A DNA stretch of 26,087 nucleotides, taken from positions 1-26,087 of IMG/VR virus record IMGVR_UViG_3300022602_000371. The stretch is one strand, 5' to 3'. A program made the position numbers and the translations under genes. Shown piece after piece: positions 1 to 6,593 of this stretch. The notes below the pieces were generated by a model. The model had not been told where the DNA came from. It worked only from the letters and a program-made list of their open reading frames with translations, and made no database searches. Positions within the stretch are counted from its first letter, which is position 1, and each line of letters begins with the position of its first letter. This DNA is from a virus.

Positions 1-1270
1 TTTCGCTATCAAGTAATACATTGCCTGCGCTTTTACTAACTTTGGCAGCGCAAAGGGCCAAATATCTAAAGGAGTCACTGGCGTGGCTGTGATGGTCGTG
101 CTTTGGTTTATTTCTAAAAACCTGGGCTTTATCGTCCCACTCGCGTGAGTAACCGCGCAGATGCTCAATACCCTCGGCGGTTGCTTTCTCATCAAAATAG
201 CAAAGTGGCAAAATCTGACGCGCAGCCTCGATGCCATCCAAAATATCCATATTGACTACGATTTGCGGAATAATCCCCGAAGAAATAAACGCCTCTACGA
301 TGGAGCGCCCAGTTTGCAAAGACTTGGCCCTGGCATCATGCGGCAGCCAAACTTGTTTAACTTTGAATGGCAAAGACTTGATCCATTCAATGTAATGACT
401 GATCGGTTGGCTGTTTGATTCATAAAATAAAACCAATTTGTAACCACCAGGCACTGTCTGCCAGCCCCACCAGGAGCAGGAGTCTGTGTATCCCAGGTCA
501 CCAACTAATTCAATTGGTATTGAGTAATCAATATCATCCGTTGCTTGGTAATCTTTGACGCGCCCTTCTTCATACGCCCTGCCAATATCTTTGGCCCAGA
601 TGGCCCCAGGAATGGAAGCATCGAATGAGCATTCAAATTCTCTGAGATAAGCATCTTCTGTCATCTGCGCTTTGGCATCGCGCAACTCGTCAGCATCTAA
701 TATCCCAGACTCGCTGCCCTTCACTTCTACCAGCATGTGAGTCTTCGGATTTAATCTGGCCTCTTCGCGCAGATTCCAAAACATGTTGTAGCCTTTAGGG
801 GTGCCTGCGAAAATGGCCCAGCCCTTGCGGTCCGCTAACGCAGGACGCAGCACTGAGTAGTATGCGCTGGGACTCATATCCCCGACCTCATCCAAAACTA
901 TGCCGTCATAGTAATTTCCGCGGAGCGCATCTAAATTATCGGTACCGCCGCAGATAATTCGCCCTACTGTCCCATGAGCGCTTTTAAGGAAAACTGTCAA
1001 TTCAGCCTCATTGGGTGGCTTAGCCCAGTAATCCCTACTTAATTCTTTTAAATAATTCCAGGCCACTGATTTCGCCTGGCTCCTGTATGGGGCAAAGTAC
1101 CCGAAGGAGGGATTCTCTTTTTTAGTTTCTAGGCAGCCCAAAATGAGATCCACCACGCAACTCACTGTCTTGCCTGCGCGGCGATGACAGACCAGGGTGG
1201 TCCAGCGCTTGCCGACCCTGTTATGCATGGCAGCCGCGAATGGGCGCGGAGAGTATTCAGACCACTTCAT
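1..1270 (-). CDS. Terminase large subunit (3' end outside window)
   Basis: This is the ATPase/nuclease motor that packages DNA into the prohead. My translation from the ATG at 1270 gives 423 residues with no stop before the left edge, so the C-terminus is missing. Visible motifs are a Walker A-like CHRRAGKT (residues 28-35), Walker B IVLDE (124-128), a coupling motif AGTPKG (155-160), and RNase H-fold nuclease acidic residues in GDLGYTD (D258), LPHDA (D312) and HASDSFRY (D399). The start overlaps the end of the small-subunit gene by 14 bases and has no clear Shine-Dalgarno, so translation is probably coupled. Portal and capsid genes should follow off the left edge. The family assignment is secure. 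Confidence 0.95.
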   Translation of the reverse strand, partial: MKWSEYSPRPFAAAMHNRVGKRWTTLVCHRRAGKTVSCVVDLILGCLETKKENPSFGYFAPYRSQAKSVAWNYLKELSRDYWAKPPNEAELTVFLKSAHGTVGRIICGGTDNLDALRGNYYDGIVLDEVGDMSPSAYYSVLRPALADRKGWAIFAGTPKGYNMFWNLREEARLNPKTHMLVEVKGSESGILDADELRDAKAQMTEDAYLREFECSFDASIPGAIWAKDIGRAYEEGRVKDYQATDDIDYSIPIELVGDLGYTDSCSWWGWQTVPGGYKLVLFYESNSQPISHYIEWIKSLPFKVKQVWLPHDARAKSLQTGRSIVEAFISSGIIPQIVVNMDILDGIEAARQILPLCYFDEKATAEGIEHLRGYSREWDDKAQVFRNKPKHDHHSHASDSFRYLALCAAKVSKSAGNVLLDSE

Positions 1271-1892
1271 TTTTAGAATTTTTTGTAGGGGCGGCCATAT
1301 TAAAATTAGCACCCCCCGCCTGCCGATCAGATGCCCCTGGGTGCGCTGCAGCATTTTTTATCTGTGCGGCCCGCGCAGCCCCGCCCAGCTTGGCGTTGGC
1401 GCGTGATGCTCTCACTCTCTTAGGGTCGCGGCGTACTATTACAGGCCTGCCAGGCGGTTTATCGGATATAGCATCCGATTGTGTATCAGGCCCAGCAAGG
1501 CTCTGCTGTTCGTCTGTGTCTAAATGCTCTGACACATCAACAATCCTGCGCTGATTTAACCAGGGCGCAACTACCATCAACGCGCCGCTGTGTTCTACCT
1601 TATTCGTTTCGCTCCAACCCATCTGAGTCTTCGCATACAGCTGCTGAGCAGCCACATTCATATTGTCTACAGCATTGACCACAATCGCGTTAGCGACCTT
1701 TGCATGGGTCTTAGCGCGGCCAATCTCCATGTCGGCCAGGTAATACTTGGTTAGTGTGTCTACATTGATCTTTAGGGTGGCAGCGATCAGCTGCTGCGAG
1801 AGTCCAAAACCAGCCAGCGAGGCCGCGATTTCACGCGTCTGCTCTGTGGGTACATGCGGCTGGAAGGGAATAAATGCTTTTTTACGACCCAT
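1257..1892 (-). CDS. Terminase small subunit
   Basis: 211 residues. The N-terminal third is an HTH-type DNA-recognition domain (TREIAASLAGFGLSQQLIA... around residues 18-50), as in small terminases that bind the packaging site. The middle (about 60-100) has the MGWSETNKVEH pattern common in phage TerS proteins just before the basic tail. The C-terminal third is basic and low complexity (Arg/Ala/Lys), which would suit DNA binding or oligomer contacts. It lies directly upstream of, and overlaps, the large subunit. A purine-rich AGAGA stretch lies 5' of the ATG. Family recognised by sequence style and by position. Confidence 0.85.
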   Translation of the reverse strand: MGRKKAFIPFQPHVPTEQTREIAASLAGFGLSQQLIAATLKINVDTLTKYYLADMEIGRAKTHAKVANAIVVNAVDNMNVAAQQLYAKTQMGWSETNKVEHSGALMVVAPWLNQRRIVDVSEHLDTDEQQSLAGPDTQSDAISDKPPGRPVIVRRDPKRVRASRANAKLGGAARAAQIKNAAAHPGASDRQAGGANFNMAAPTKNSKNEVV

Positions 1893-1969
1893 TTTCTCTA
1901 TATCTCTCTGATCTGCCTAATTTTTAAGCAATCCAACACAATTCCTGTTGTTTGCGATTTTACATCTTC

Positions 1970-1987
1970 GTTTCTATTTTGGAAACA
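1970..1987. promoter_or_regulatory. 18-bp element, copy 1 (terminase operon)
   Basis: GTTTCTATTTTGGAAACA, with 5-bp inverted arms (GTTTC/GAAAC). It matches the element at 3795-3812 at 17 of 18 positions. Read on the minus strand, TTTCCA lies 17 nt before TAAAAT, so it may include the -35 region of a promoter for the terminase genes, with the repeat as operator or activator site. Position and repetition are seen; function is inferred. Confidence 0.5.
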
Positions 1988-1989
1988 CA

Positions 1990-2193
1990 TTAGTCAAACC
2001 AAAGGCCCTCATCACCACGATGTCCCATTGACCACTGATACCAGATGTCAGAGATCAATCTCTGGCGTCTTTTCTCATCCATCTTAGGATTGCTCAAATA
2101 CTCTCTTAACCAGGCTTTGCCATTCTTTACACGCATCTTCAATAACTCTCTCACTTCACATTGATGACGCCATTCTGGGCTGTTTTTATCCAT
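1990..2193 (-). CDS. Small hypothetical phage protein
   Basis: 67 residues, rich in charged residues and Trp (SPEWRHQCEVRELLKMRV... and IWYQWSMGHRGDEG). It resembles small uncharacterised phage proteins with an N-terminal WRHxCEVR segment, but I cannot name a function. No transmembrane segment or metal motif is visible. It lies just upstream of the small terminase gene on the same strand and downstream of a block of tandem GGGATT repeats that forms its 5' leader, so the repeats may control it. The Shine-Dalgarno is weak (AGAG). Confidence 0.6.
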   Translation of the reverse strand: MDKNSPEWRHQCEVRELLKMRVKNGKAWLREYLSNPKMDEKRRQRLISDIWYQWSMGHRGDEGLWFD

Positions 2194-2203
2194 GATTTAC
2201 TCT

Positions 2204-2233
2204 AATGGGATTGAATGGGATTGAATGGGATTG
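2204..2233. repeat. Three tandem 10-bp repeats AATGGGATTG
   Basis: Three perfect head-to-tail copies of AATGGGATTG with a 10-bp period, followed by AATCCC so that GGGATT-G-AATCCC forms an inverted pair at 2227-2239. A fourth copy lies at 2304-2313. Inverted partial copies (AATCCCAT/AATCCCRTT) are at 2333-2340, 2437-2445 and 2449-2457, and one direct partial copy is inside the helicase gene at 3304-3312. Helical phasing suggests a protein-binding array, either iterons of a replication origin or an operator. Confidence 0.6.
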
Positions 2234-2255
2234 AATCCCGATAGCAAGATAGATA

Positions 2256-2290
2256 CACATATAAAAAAACCCATAGGTTTTTATATGTGT
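2256..2290. other. AT-rich hairpin downstream of the helicase gene
   Basis: ACACATATAAAAA pairs perfectly with TTTTTATATGTGT (13 bp) around a short loop that includes CCCATAGG. It lies between the helicase stop (2340) and the next minus-strand gene. It could be a transcription terminator, although the AT-rich stem is unlike a classical one, or a melting/cruciform element of an origin, since the GGGATT repeats flank it. Confidence 0.5.
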
Positions 2291-2339
2291 AATCCTATTG
2301 GTGAATGGGATTGGATTTTTTTTCTCTAGGGTAATCCCA

Positions 2340-3494
2340 TTAGAAAGCATCAGAATTAACCTCCGATGTAACAGCAGTAAGGTATGAATTTTTACGGCCT
2401 TTTGCCTTGATTTCGGGTGGCAGCGGGACCAATCTCAATCCCGTTGGCAATCCCATTAGCGATGCGATTGCAGCATTCACTGCATTCTTATCTTTTTTGA
2501 GTGCTACTCTCACATCATTGCCGCTTGGATAATCCAACTCAGGGACAATATCTAGGATGTCTTGCTGCAGCTGTGAGAACTCTTTGCGGCAAGCCTCAAT
2601 GTGTCTATTCGTGGTGGATGATTTGCGTGGTACTGTGTAGCGGTATTCAATATCCACTGTTTCGCCGAATCTGTCTGTGGCCTGGGCATATTGGATTGAG
2701 CCTTCAAACATGATTTCGTTATGGATTGACTCCTGGCGGCGCTTACCCATTTTAAGAATCCTGGCGCCTTCATTGTTGTTATGCTCTGAAGATAGGACAG
2801 CAGTCCACATTCCATCGCCTTCAACTGATCCCGCGCCCCTTGCGGTAGAGTTTTGGGCAACTTCAATGCCAGCGCCCTTTGATGTCTTAGCCAGGTGAGT
2901 GATGATCCATGAAGATACACCCCACCTTGAATAGGCTTGTTTAAGGATAGCCATAAACCCAGAGGCTTGGGCATTGTCATTCTCATTAAGTAGATCAAAG
3001 TTGGCTGACGATGTATCAAACACCATCAATGGACTAGTTTCTATACCGCGATGTTGTACTACATCCACCTGGCTTTCAATCATCACATCTTGCAGCTGCG
3101 CGACTGTCAGCCTTGTAGAGGCAATCACCTGGAATCGCTCAGTCACTTTGGCCCAGGTTGCATCGTCCCATTTAAGGAATACGCGCATACCATTGAGAAT
3201 GAGCATGACTTGCTCATCATCCTCGGTGAAATAGATCACCCTCCTAGGCATTTCTACTTCCAGGTCACACACTGGCGATTTAAAGCCTGCGATGGCCAAT
3301 ACCAATGGGATTAAAGCGGATGTCTTACCAACACCAGCTGATCCCGATATAACACCAACACCTTCTGGAATGATCTTATTGATTACCCACTTAGGCGCAC
3401 TAAATCCTTTAGGAATCTTGATGCGCCTGGCATATATCTTGTGTGAGTCATCAGGCTCTGAGCCTGGGAAATTCACTACATTCTCTGGCATCAT
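2340..3494 (-). CDS. RepA-like hexameric helicase/ATPase (AAA_25 type)
   Basis: The likely product is a RecA-fold ATPase that opens DNA for phage replication. From the chosen ATG at 3494, which overlaps the previous stop as ATGA, there are 384 residues. Walker A GSAGVGKT is at 51-58. The following strand ends RVIYFTEDD, as in RepA-type helicases. Walker B is PLMVFDTSSANFD, and WIITHLAKTSKG fits a sensor/arginine region of this family. The C-terminal 100 residues look like a variable, possibly winged-helix part. No primase or polymerase is visible in the window, so host polymerase is probably recruited. An in-frame start 11 codons upstream is less likely because of the ATGA overlap. Confidence 0.85.
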   Translation of the reverse strand: MMPENVVNFPGSEPDDSHKIYARRIKIPKGFSAPKWVINKIIPEGVGVISGSAGVGKTSALIPLVLAIAGFKSPVCDLEVEMPRRVIYFTEDDEQVMLILNGMRVFLKWDDATWAKVTERFQVIASTRLTVAQLQDVMIESQVDVVQHRGIETSPLMVFDTSSANFDLLNENDNAQASGFMAILKQAYSRWGVSSWIITHLAKTSKGAGIEVAQNSTARGAGSVEGDGMWTAVLSSEHNNNEGARILKMGKRRQESIHNEIMFEGSIQYAQATDRFGETVDIEYRYTVPRKSSTTNRHIEACRKEFSQLQQDILDIVPELDYPSGNDVRVALKKDKNAVNAAIASLMGLPTGLRLVPLPPEIKAKGRKNSYLTAVTSEVNSDAF

Positions 3495-3688
3495 TCGGCA
3501 CCATCTTTGTATTGCGAATCGTCCCACTCCCTTTCCACCTTATGCATATAGGTGGCCAGAGCGACAACTTCGGTGCCTGTGAATATAACTTTGCTGCCCA
3601 TCAGCAGCGACTTTGCATCAGCCAACTGCTCAGCCATTTCTTCCAGAGTGATCTCATGGATAAATTTTCTTGTTAATGGCGCTGTCAC
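3491..3688 (-). CDS. Small hypothetical protein, first gene of helicase operon
   Basis: 65 residues starting at GTG (3688) with a strong AGGAGG four bases upstream. It is mostly helical and acidic (ITLEEMAEQLADAKSLL..., then FTGTEVVALATYM). There is no recognised domain. It sits at the head of the minus-strand replication operon and overlaps the helicase gene by four bases, which suggests a helicase accessory or regulatory role. That role is inferred from position only. Confidence 0.65.
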   Translation of the reverse strand: MTAPLTRKFIHEITLEEMAEQLADAKSLLMGSKVIFTGTEVVALATYMHKVEREWDDSQYKDGAE

Positions 3689-3747
3689 ATTCCCTCCTAA
3701 TAATTAAATAAATAAAGTCCCCAGCAGCCTGCCAATGACAAGTTGGC

Positions 3748-3761
3748 ACTATCGCGATAGT
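3748..3761. promoter_or_regulatory. Perfect 14-bp palindrome ACTATCGCGATAGT
   Basis: A perfect 14-bp palindrome in the leader of the helicase operon, about 60 bases upstream of its GTG start. The neighbouring GCCAA/TTGGC pair lies immediately to its left. Its size and position suit a dimeric repressor or Cro-like operator. Confidence 0.5.
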
Positions 3762-3794
3762 TGGCCGCCGAGGATTGATAATTTATCACAAGTG

Positions 3795-3812
3795 GTTTCT
3801 ATTTCGGAAACA
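3795..3812. promoter_or_regulatory. 18-bp element, copy 2 (helicase operon)
   Basis: GTTTCTATTTCGGAAACA, one mismatch from the copy at 1970-1987. On the minus strand TTTCCG is followed after 17 nt by GATAAA, the same geometry as copy 1. The element therefore probably belongs to a shared promoter or operator of the two leftward operons. Confidence 0.5.
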
Positions 3813-3952
3813 GTACAAACCCGATGATGATTTTTTATCGATAGCCCCACAGATAATTCGCCTTCGCCCTAGGGCTATAGTTTTGTGGTTGATGATTTAG
3901 AAATTACTAAATGTAGTGTAAGCCTTTGACTCACATCAAAAATATCTCAAGG

Positions 3953-3982
3953 TATTTAAGAAATATCATTGCTATTTAAGAA
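3953..3982. repeat. Direct repeats TATTTAAGAA, 20-bp spacing
   Basis: TATTTAAGAA occurs at 3953-3962 and 3973-3982, exactly two helical turns apart, just upstream of the putative repressor promoter. This is consistent with side-by-side binding of a regulator. Confidence 0.45.
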
Positions 3983-4007
3983 TTTGTGGCACACAATTTG
4001 CTTTCCA

Positions 4008-4027
4008 GATAAACATCACTGTTTATC
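4008..4027. promoter_or_regulatory. Inverted repeat GATAAACA-N4-TGTTTATC (operator)
   Basis: Perfect 8-bp arms with a 4-bp spacer, 30 bases upstream of the repressor start codon and overlapping a possible -10 hexamer. This is the expected place for an autoregulatory operator of the adjacent XRE-type repressor. Confidence 0.55.
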
Positions 4028-4057
4028 ACTGATTACAACTAACTAACGGAGTAGACT

Positions 4058-4651
4058 GTGAGCGACTCAATTAAGCGCCAAATTAACAAAGGCTGGATAG
4101 CTGACCAACTTACGAGGTTGCAGCTATCACAACGCGCCCTGGCCACGCGCATGAATGTAGACCCAGCAAGCTTTAGTAAGACACTAAACGGCACCCGCAG
4201 ATTGCAGATTGATGAGGCCACCAGATTGGCCAGCATATTCAACTGCAAGTTATCAGAGGTCCTAGAAAATTTTGGCCTAACCAGGAAAGATGGTTTGGCC
4301 ACAGTGGAATTGATCGGCTGCTTTGATGGCAGCGGTATCGTAACGCCCCATGACTGGAATGCGCGTGTCCACGATATATTTGATCCAGAGATCCCTAAGT
4401 TTTGTCTGCAGTCCCATGTTGGCGGCGTTATGGATGGTTGGATGTACTTCATCAAGATTGATAAGACCCCTATCCAGTTAGACCAGGCTGCTATGTTCAC
4501 CCTGGACGATGGCACCCAGGTATTGGGTTTTGCTAAGCGCGGTTACTTACCAGGTGAGTACCGCATCATGTCCTACGATGGATCTCAACTCAAGGGCCAG
4601 CACAAGCTGACCACGATGCAAGAGTTGGTTGGGGTAGTACCACCCAGATAA
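4058..4651 (+). CDS. Phage repressor-like XRE-family regulator
   Basis: 197 residues, GTG start at 4058 with GGAG upstream. The N-terminal HTH spans about residues 12-70 (ADQLTRLQLSQRALATRMNV, then PASFSKTLNGTRRLQIDEATRLASIF), a typical XRE fold. The C-terminal half (TLDDGTQVLGFAKRGYLPGEYRIMS) looks like the beta-rich domain of S24/LexA-type repressors. I see no Gly-Asp-Ser-Met active site or obvious Ala-Gly cleavage site, so it may not self-cleave. It is transcribed divergently from the helicase operon across a palindrome-rich region and ends in its own terminator, which fits the lysogeny master repressor. Confidence 0.8.
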   Translation: MSDSIKRQINKGWIADQLTRLQLSQRALATRMNVDPASFSKTLNGTRRLQIDEATRLASIFNCKLSEVLENFGLTRKDGLATVELIGCFDGSGIVTPHDWNARVHDIFDPEIPKFCLQSHVGGVMDGWMYFIKIDKTPIQLDQAAMFTLDDGTQVLGFAKRGYLPGEYRIMSYDGSQLKGQHKLTTMQELVGVVPPR

Positions 4652-4655
4652 GAAA

Positions 4656-4678
4656 AAGGACCCGAAGGTCCCTTTTTT
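4656..4678 (+). terminator. Rho-independent terminator of repressor gene
   Basis: GGACC-CGAA-GGTCC stem-loop (4658-4671) followed by C and six T, five bases after the repressor stop. The flanking A run would also form a weaker terminator for the converging minus-strand gene that ends at 4677. Confidence 0.85.
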
Positions 4679-5081
4679 ATTCCAGCAGCTGCTTAATTCT
4701 TTTTATCCTGGGAGCCAGGACTGTAAAGTCTAGCAATTTAGTCCTAGGGTCGTTAAGCCAATCAAGATCTTGATCTGTGTGATATGGGTTATATCCCACA
4801 GCATCTTCAATCTTTTTAATGTTGATTGCACACCTTGCTTTATAGGCATCTACTCCAGGGTTGCCAAGTTTCCTGGCAAGAGCATAGCTCATGCCAAGAT
4901 GGCCAGCTATGGCTTTATAGGTATATCCCTGGATTTTTAAATCAATAATAATGTTGCTTGTCTTTTCAAACAATTCTTTTGTCACTCTGCGCTCAAACTC
5001 CCAGGCGCTTGTTATTGGGCCAAAGCCATCGCTAAAAACAGTAGTGACTTGTGATAAAGGGGGTAGATTATTTTTTCTCAT
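4677..5081 (-). CDS. Hypothetical protein with HTH-like segment
   Basis: 134 residues from the ATG at 5081, which overlaps the recombinase stop as TAATG. A longer form would need a TTG at 5093. The segment around GYTYKAIAGHLGMSYALARKLG reads as a helix-turn-helix of the resolvase/sigma-like kind, so DNA binding is likely. The rest (DQDLDWLNDPRTKLLDF...) is not recognised. As the last gene of the operon carrying the first tyrosine recombinase, it might act as a directionality factor or regulator of that enzyme. This is inference from position. Confidence 0.6.
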   Translation of the reverse strand: MRKNNLPPLSQVTTVFSDGFGPITSAWEFERRVTKELFEKTSNIIIDLKIQGYTYKAIAGHLGMSYALARKLGNPGVDAYKARCAINIKKIEDAVGYNPYHTDQDLDWLNDPRTKLLDFTVLAPRIKRIKQLLE

Positions 5082-6001
5082 TATTGTCCGCAATCTATTG
5101 GTGATAAATGCGCGTATCGGTCAAGCAGTGTGATGCTGGACCACCCGCCCAGGGCTTTAATCTTTAGCAGCGGCGTACCAGCTTTAGCTAGGCTGCTGGC
5201 CCAGTAATGACGCAGATCATGCCAGCGCGTATCTGGCGGCAATAGAGCGCGTTTTAAGGCGTTCTTCCAGGTGCGGTGATTGACTACCTTACCGCCGAAT
5301 ACATACACAGCATGCAGGCTCTGGCAGGCCATGACGCACTCATATGCCTCATCGTTCAATGGTACGCGCAGCGCTTTACCATTCTTCATCTGGCTGCCAT
5401 TGATCAACACTGTGCGGCCATCAAAATCTACCTGGTCCCAGGTGAGTTGATACACATTGGCCTGGCGCAATCCAGTGGCCAGGGCAAACTGCGCAGCCTG
5501 GCTGTGTGGGTGTGGCAGCGCAGCCCACAGCATTTTGAATTCAAACTCTTTTGGCAACTCAACTTCGCGCTTTTCTTCCTGGAAGTATTTGTACCTGGGC
5601 GCGATTGCAATCCAACCATGCTCAGCTGCCTCAGTCATCACGCCAGACATAAAGCTGCTGTAGCGATTCTTAGTAGCAGCTGTGTGCTTTTCAGATAGCA
5701 AGTCAATCATCCTGGCGCGAGTCAGTTTCTCTAATGGCTCCTGGCCGCACTTAGCAATGAAGTAACGCGCTTTCAATTCATCATTGACGCGATCTTTCTT
5801 ATGGGTGTTAAGGCCCATCCACAACTCCACTGCCTGGGCCACTGTGTAACCAGCTGCGTCAGCTGTCAGGATCTCATCAATGCGCTTGCGCTCAAAGTCC
5901 TGGGCAGCTGCCAGGTCTGATGTCTTAGTAGTTTCGCGATAGCGCTTGCCCTGGTGTGAGAATGTCATCCAGTAGATATTGCCGCGTTTAATTAAACTCA
6001 T
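5081..6001 (-). CDS. Tyrosine recombinase/integrase 1
   Basis: 306 residues from the ATG at 6001, chosen because GGAG lies seven bases upstream; the open frame reaches further 5' without support. The N-terminal 45 residues look like an arm-type binding region (RGNIYWMTFSHQGKRYRETTKTSD), followed by a SAM-like core-binding domain. The catalytic set appears complete: R179 (ATGLRQANVY), Lys in SQMKNGKALRV (206/209), H261 and R264 (WHDLRHYW), W287 in the third-histidine position (LGGWSS), and Y296 (DRYAHL). It belongs to a five-gene leftward operon with microproteins upstream. A second complete recombinase lies at 9996-10973, so its job may be integration at another site, excision, dimer resolution or inversion. 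Confidence 0.9.
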   Translation of the reverse strand: MSLIKRGNIYWMTFSHQGKRYRETTKTSDLAAAQDFERKRIDEILTADAAGYTVAQAVELWMGLNTHKKDRVNDELKARYFIAKCGQEPLEKLTRARMIDLLSEKHTAATKNRYSSFMSGVMTEAAEHGWIAIAPRYKYFQEEKREVELPKEFEFKMLWAALPHPHSQAAQFALATGLRQANVYQLTWDQVDFDGRTVLINGSQMKNGKALRVPLNDEAYECVMACQSLHAVYVFGGKVVNHRTWKNALKRALLPPDTRWHDLRHYWASSLAKAGTPLLKIKALGGWSSITLLDRYAHLSPIDCGQ

Positions 6002-6011
6002 TTTGTACTCC

Positions 6012-6074
6012 TTAAATGTAATAGCGATCAGCTGCAATAAACGCGATAAGTGCAACAAGTAGGACGATGCTCAT
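6012..6074 (-). CDS. 20-residue hydrophobic microprotein
   Basis: ATG at 6074, preceded by AAGGAGGT, one of the strongest ribosome binding sites in the window. It encodes MSIVLLVALIAFIAADRYYI and a stop. It is nearly all one transmembrane-like segment with a charged, aromatic tail. It sits 9 bases after the previous gene and 10 before recombinase 1, and its stop codon is followed by the GGAG of the recombinase. It may be a real membrane microprotein or a leader that sets recombinase translation. Confidence 0.5.
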   Translation of the reverse strand: MSIVLLVALIAFIAADRYYI

Positions 6075-6083
6075 ATGACCTCC

Positions 6084-6260
6084 TTACTTAAATAAAATAA
6101 CGATCAAGATCGCGATCAATGGGAATGCAATCGCCGCTGAGATTAGTAGTGCGCCCAGGTAGATCACTGCAGCCACCGCCAAAGCAAGGGCCAATAGGAC
6201 CCACAAGAACTCGGTCTTGGAATAAAGCCAGCCCAGGGCGTACATGATTTTGTATTCCAT
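6084..6260 (-). CDS. Small membrane protein, two predicted TM segments
   Basis: 58 residues from the ATG at 6260, which overlaps the previous stop as TAATG and has GGAG eight bases upstream. After a short polar start (MEYKIMYALGWLYSKTE) the rest is hydrophobic and would span the membrane twice (FLWVLLALALAVAAVIYLG and ALLISAAIAFPLIAILIVILF). The family is not recognised. Neighbours on both sides are also tiny genes. Superinfection exclusion or a holin/antiholin-type role is possible, without direct evidence. Confidence 0.6.
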   Translation of the reverse strand: MEYKIMYALGWLYSKTEFLWVLLALALAVAAVIYLGALLISAAIAFPLIAILIVILFK

Positions 6261-6397
6261 TATTTGCGCTCCACAATGCGTGAATACTCGTTGTAGTTTT
6301 TGCGCTTGTAGGCCTTGCACTCTTTCTCTGAACCGATAAAGAGGGTGATAGACCTGGTAATGTCTACTACTGCGAAGTTATCTTGTTTTAATTCCAT
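6260..6397 (-). CDS. 45-residue hypothetical protein
   Basis: ATG at 6397, reading MELKQDNFAVVDITRSITLF... and ending YNEYSRIVERK, with the TAA overlapping the next ATG. It is soluble and basic at the C-terminus (KAYKRKNYNEYSR). The tight coupling to the membrane protein gene and good codon structure support a real gene. It is the first gene of the recombinase 1 operon. A possible leftward promoter is TTGTAC-N18-TATTGT in the region 6435-6470. Confidence 0.55.
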   Translation of the reverse strand: MELKQDNFAVVDITRSITLFIGSEKECKAYKRKNYNEYSRIVERK

Positions 6398-6593
6398 TCT
6401 GTCTACTGCCTTTCTGTTTTGTCATCAACAGCCTCAACAATACTCCTTAAATTTCGATAAGTACAATCGGATGTAGCTATTTCGTTTCACATTGTGATAA
6501 AAAGTGAATATTGGGGGTATTTGGGGGTATTTCGTGGAGATTTTCGCAATTGTGCCTGTTTAGAATGGAGATTCCAACGACAAAAGGATAGTA
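6398..6593. promoter_or_regulatory. Divergent promoter region between recombinase 1 and early operons
   Basis: 196 bases separating leftward and rightward operons. It contains TCACA-T-TGTGA (6487-6497), two tandem TTGGGGGTAT copies (6511-6530), and a TAGAAT hexamer (6561-6566) that could be the -10 of the rightward early promoter. Its role as promoter/operator region is inferred from gene orientation. Confidence 0.55.
6511..6530. repeat. Tandem TTGGGGGTAT repeats, possible arm-type sites
   Basis: Two perfect 10-bp copies back to back, in helical phase. G-rich direct repeats of this kind are common as integrase arm-binding sites near tyrosine recombinase genes. Here they lie upstream of the recombinase 1 operon. 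No tRNA-like core is visible nearby. Confidence 0.4.

Larger units (their letters stand above)
3689..4057. promoter_or_regulatory. Divergent control region (immunity/replication switch)
   Basis: 369 bases without a convincing gene, between the leftward helicase operon and the rightward repressor. It holds the palindrome at 3748-3761, GCCAA-N7-TTGGC at 3731-3747, the 18-bp element at 3795-3812, an ATAGCCC...GGGCTAT inverted pair (3841-3847/3872-3878) enclosing the start of palindrome GCCCTAGGGC (3866-3875), direct repeats at 3953-3982, and an inverted repeat at 4008-4027. A plausible rightward promoter is TTGTGG (3984-3989) with GATAAA (4008-4013). The arrangement is that of a repressor-controlled divergent promoter pair; individual roles are inferred. 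Confidence 0.65.

Noticed and set aside
295-504. Open frames inside 1-1270 (for example at 161-418 plus and 295-504 minus) as separate genes
   Set aside because: They lie in other frames of the well-supported large terminase reading frame.
6088-6276. Alternative frame over the small membrane protein
   Set aside because: It lacks the TAATG coupling and GGAG that support the 6084-6260 frame.
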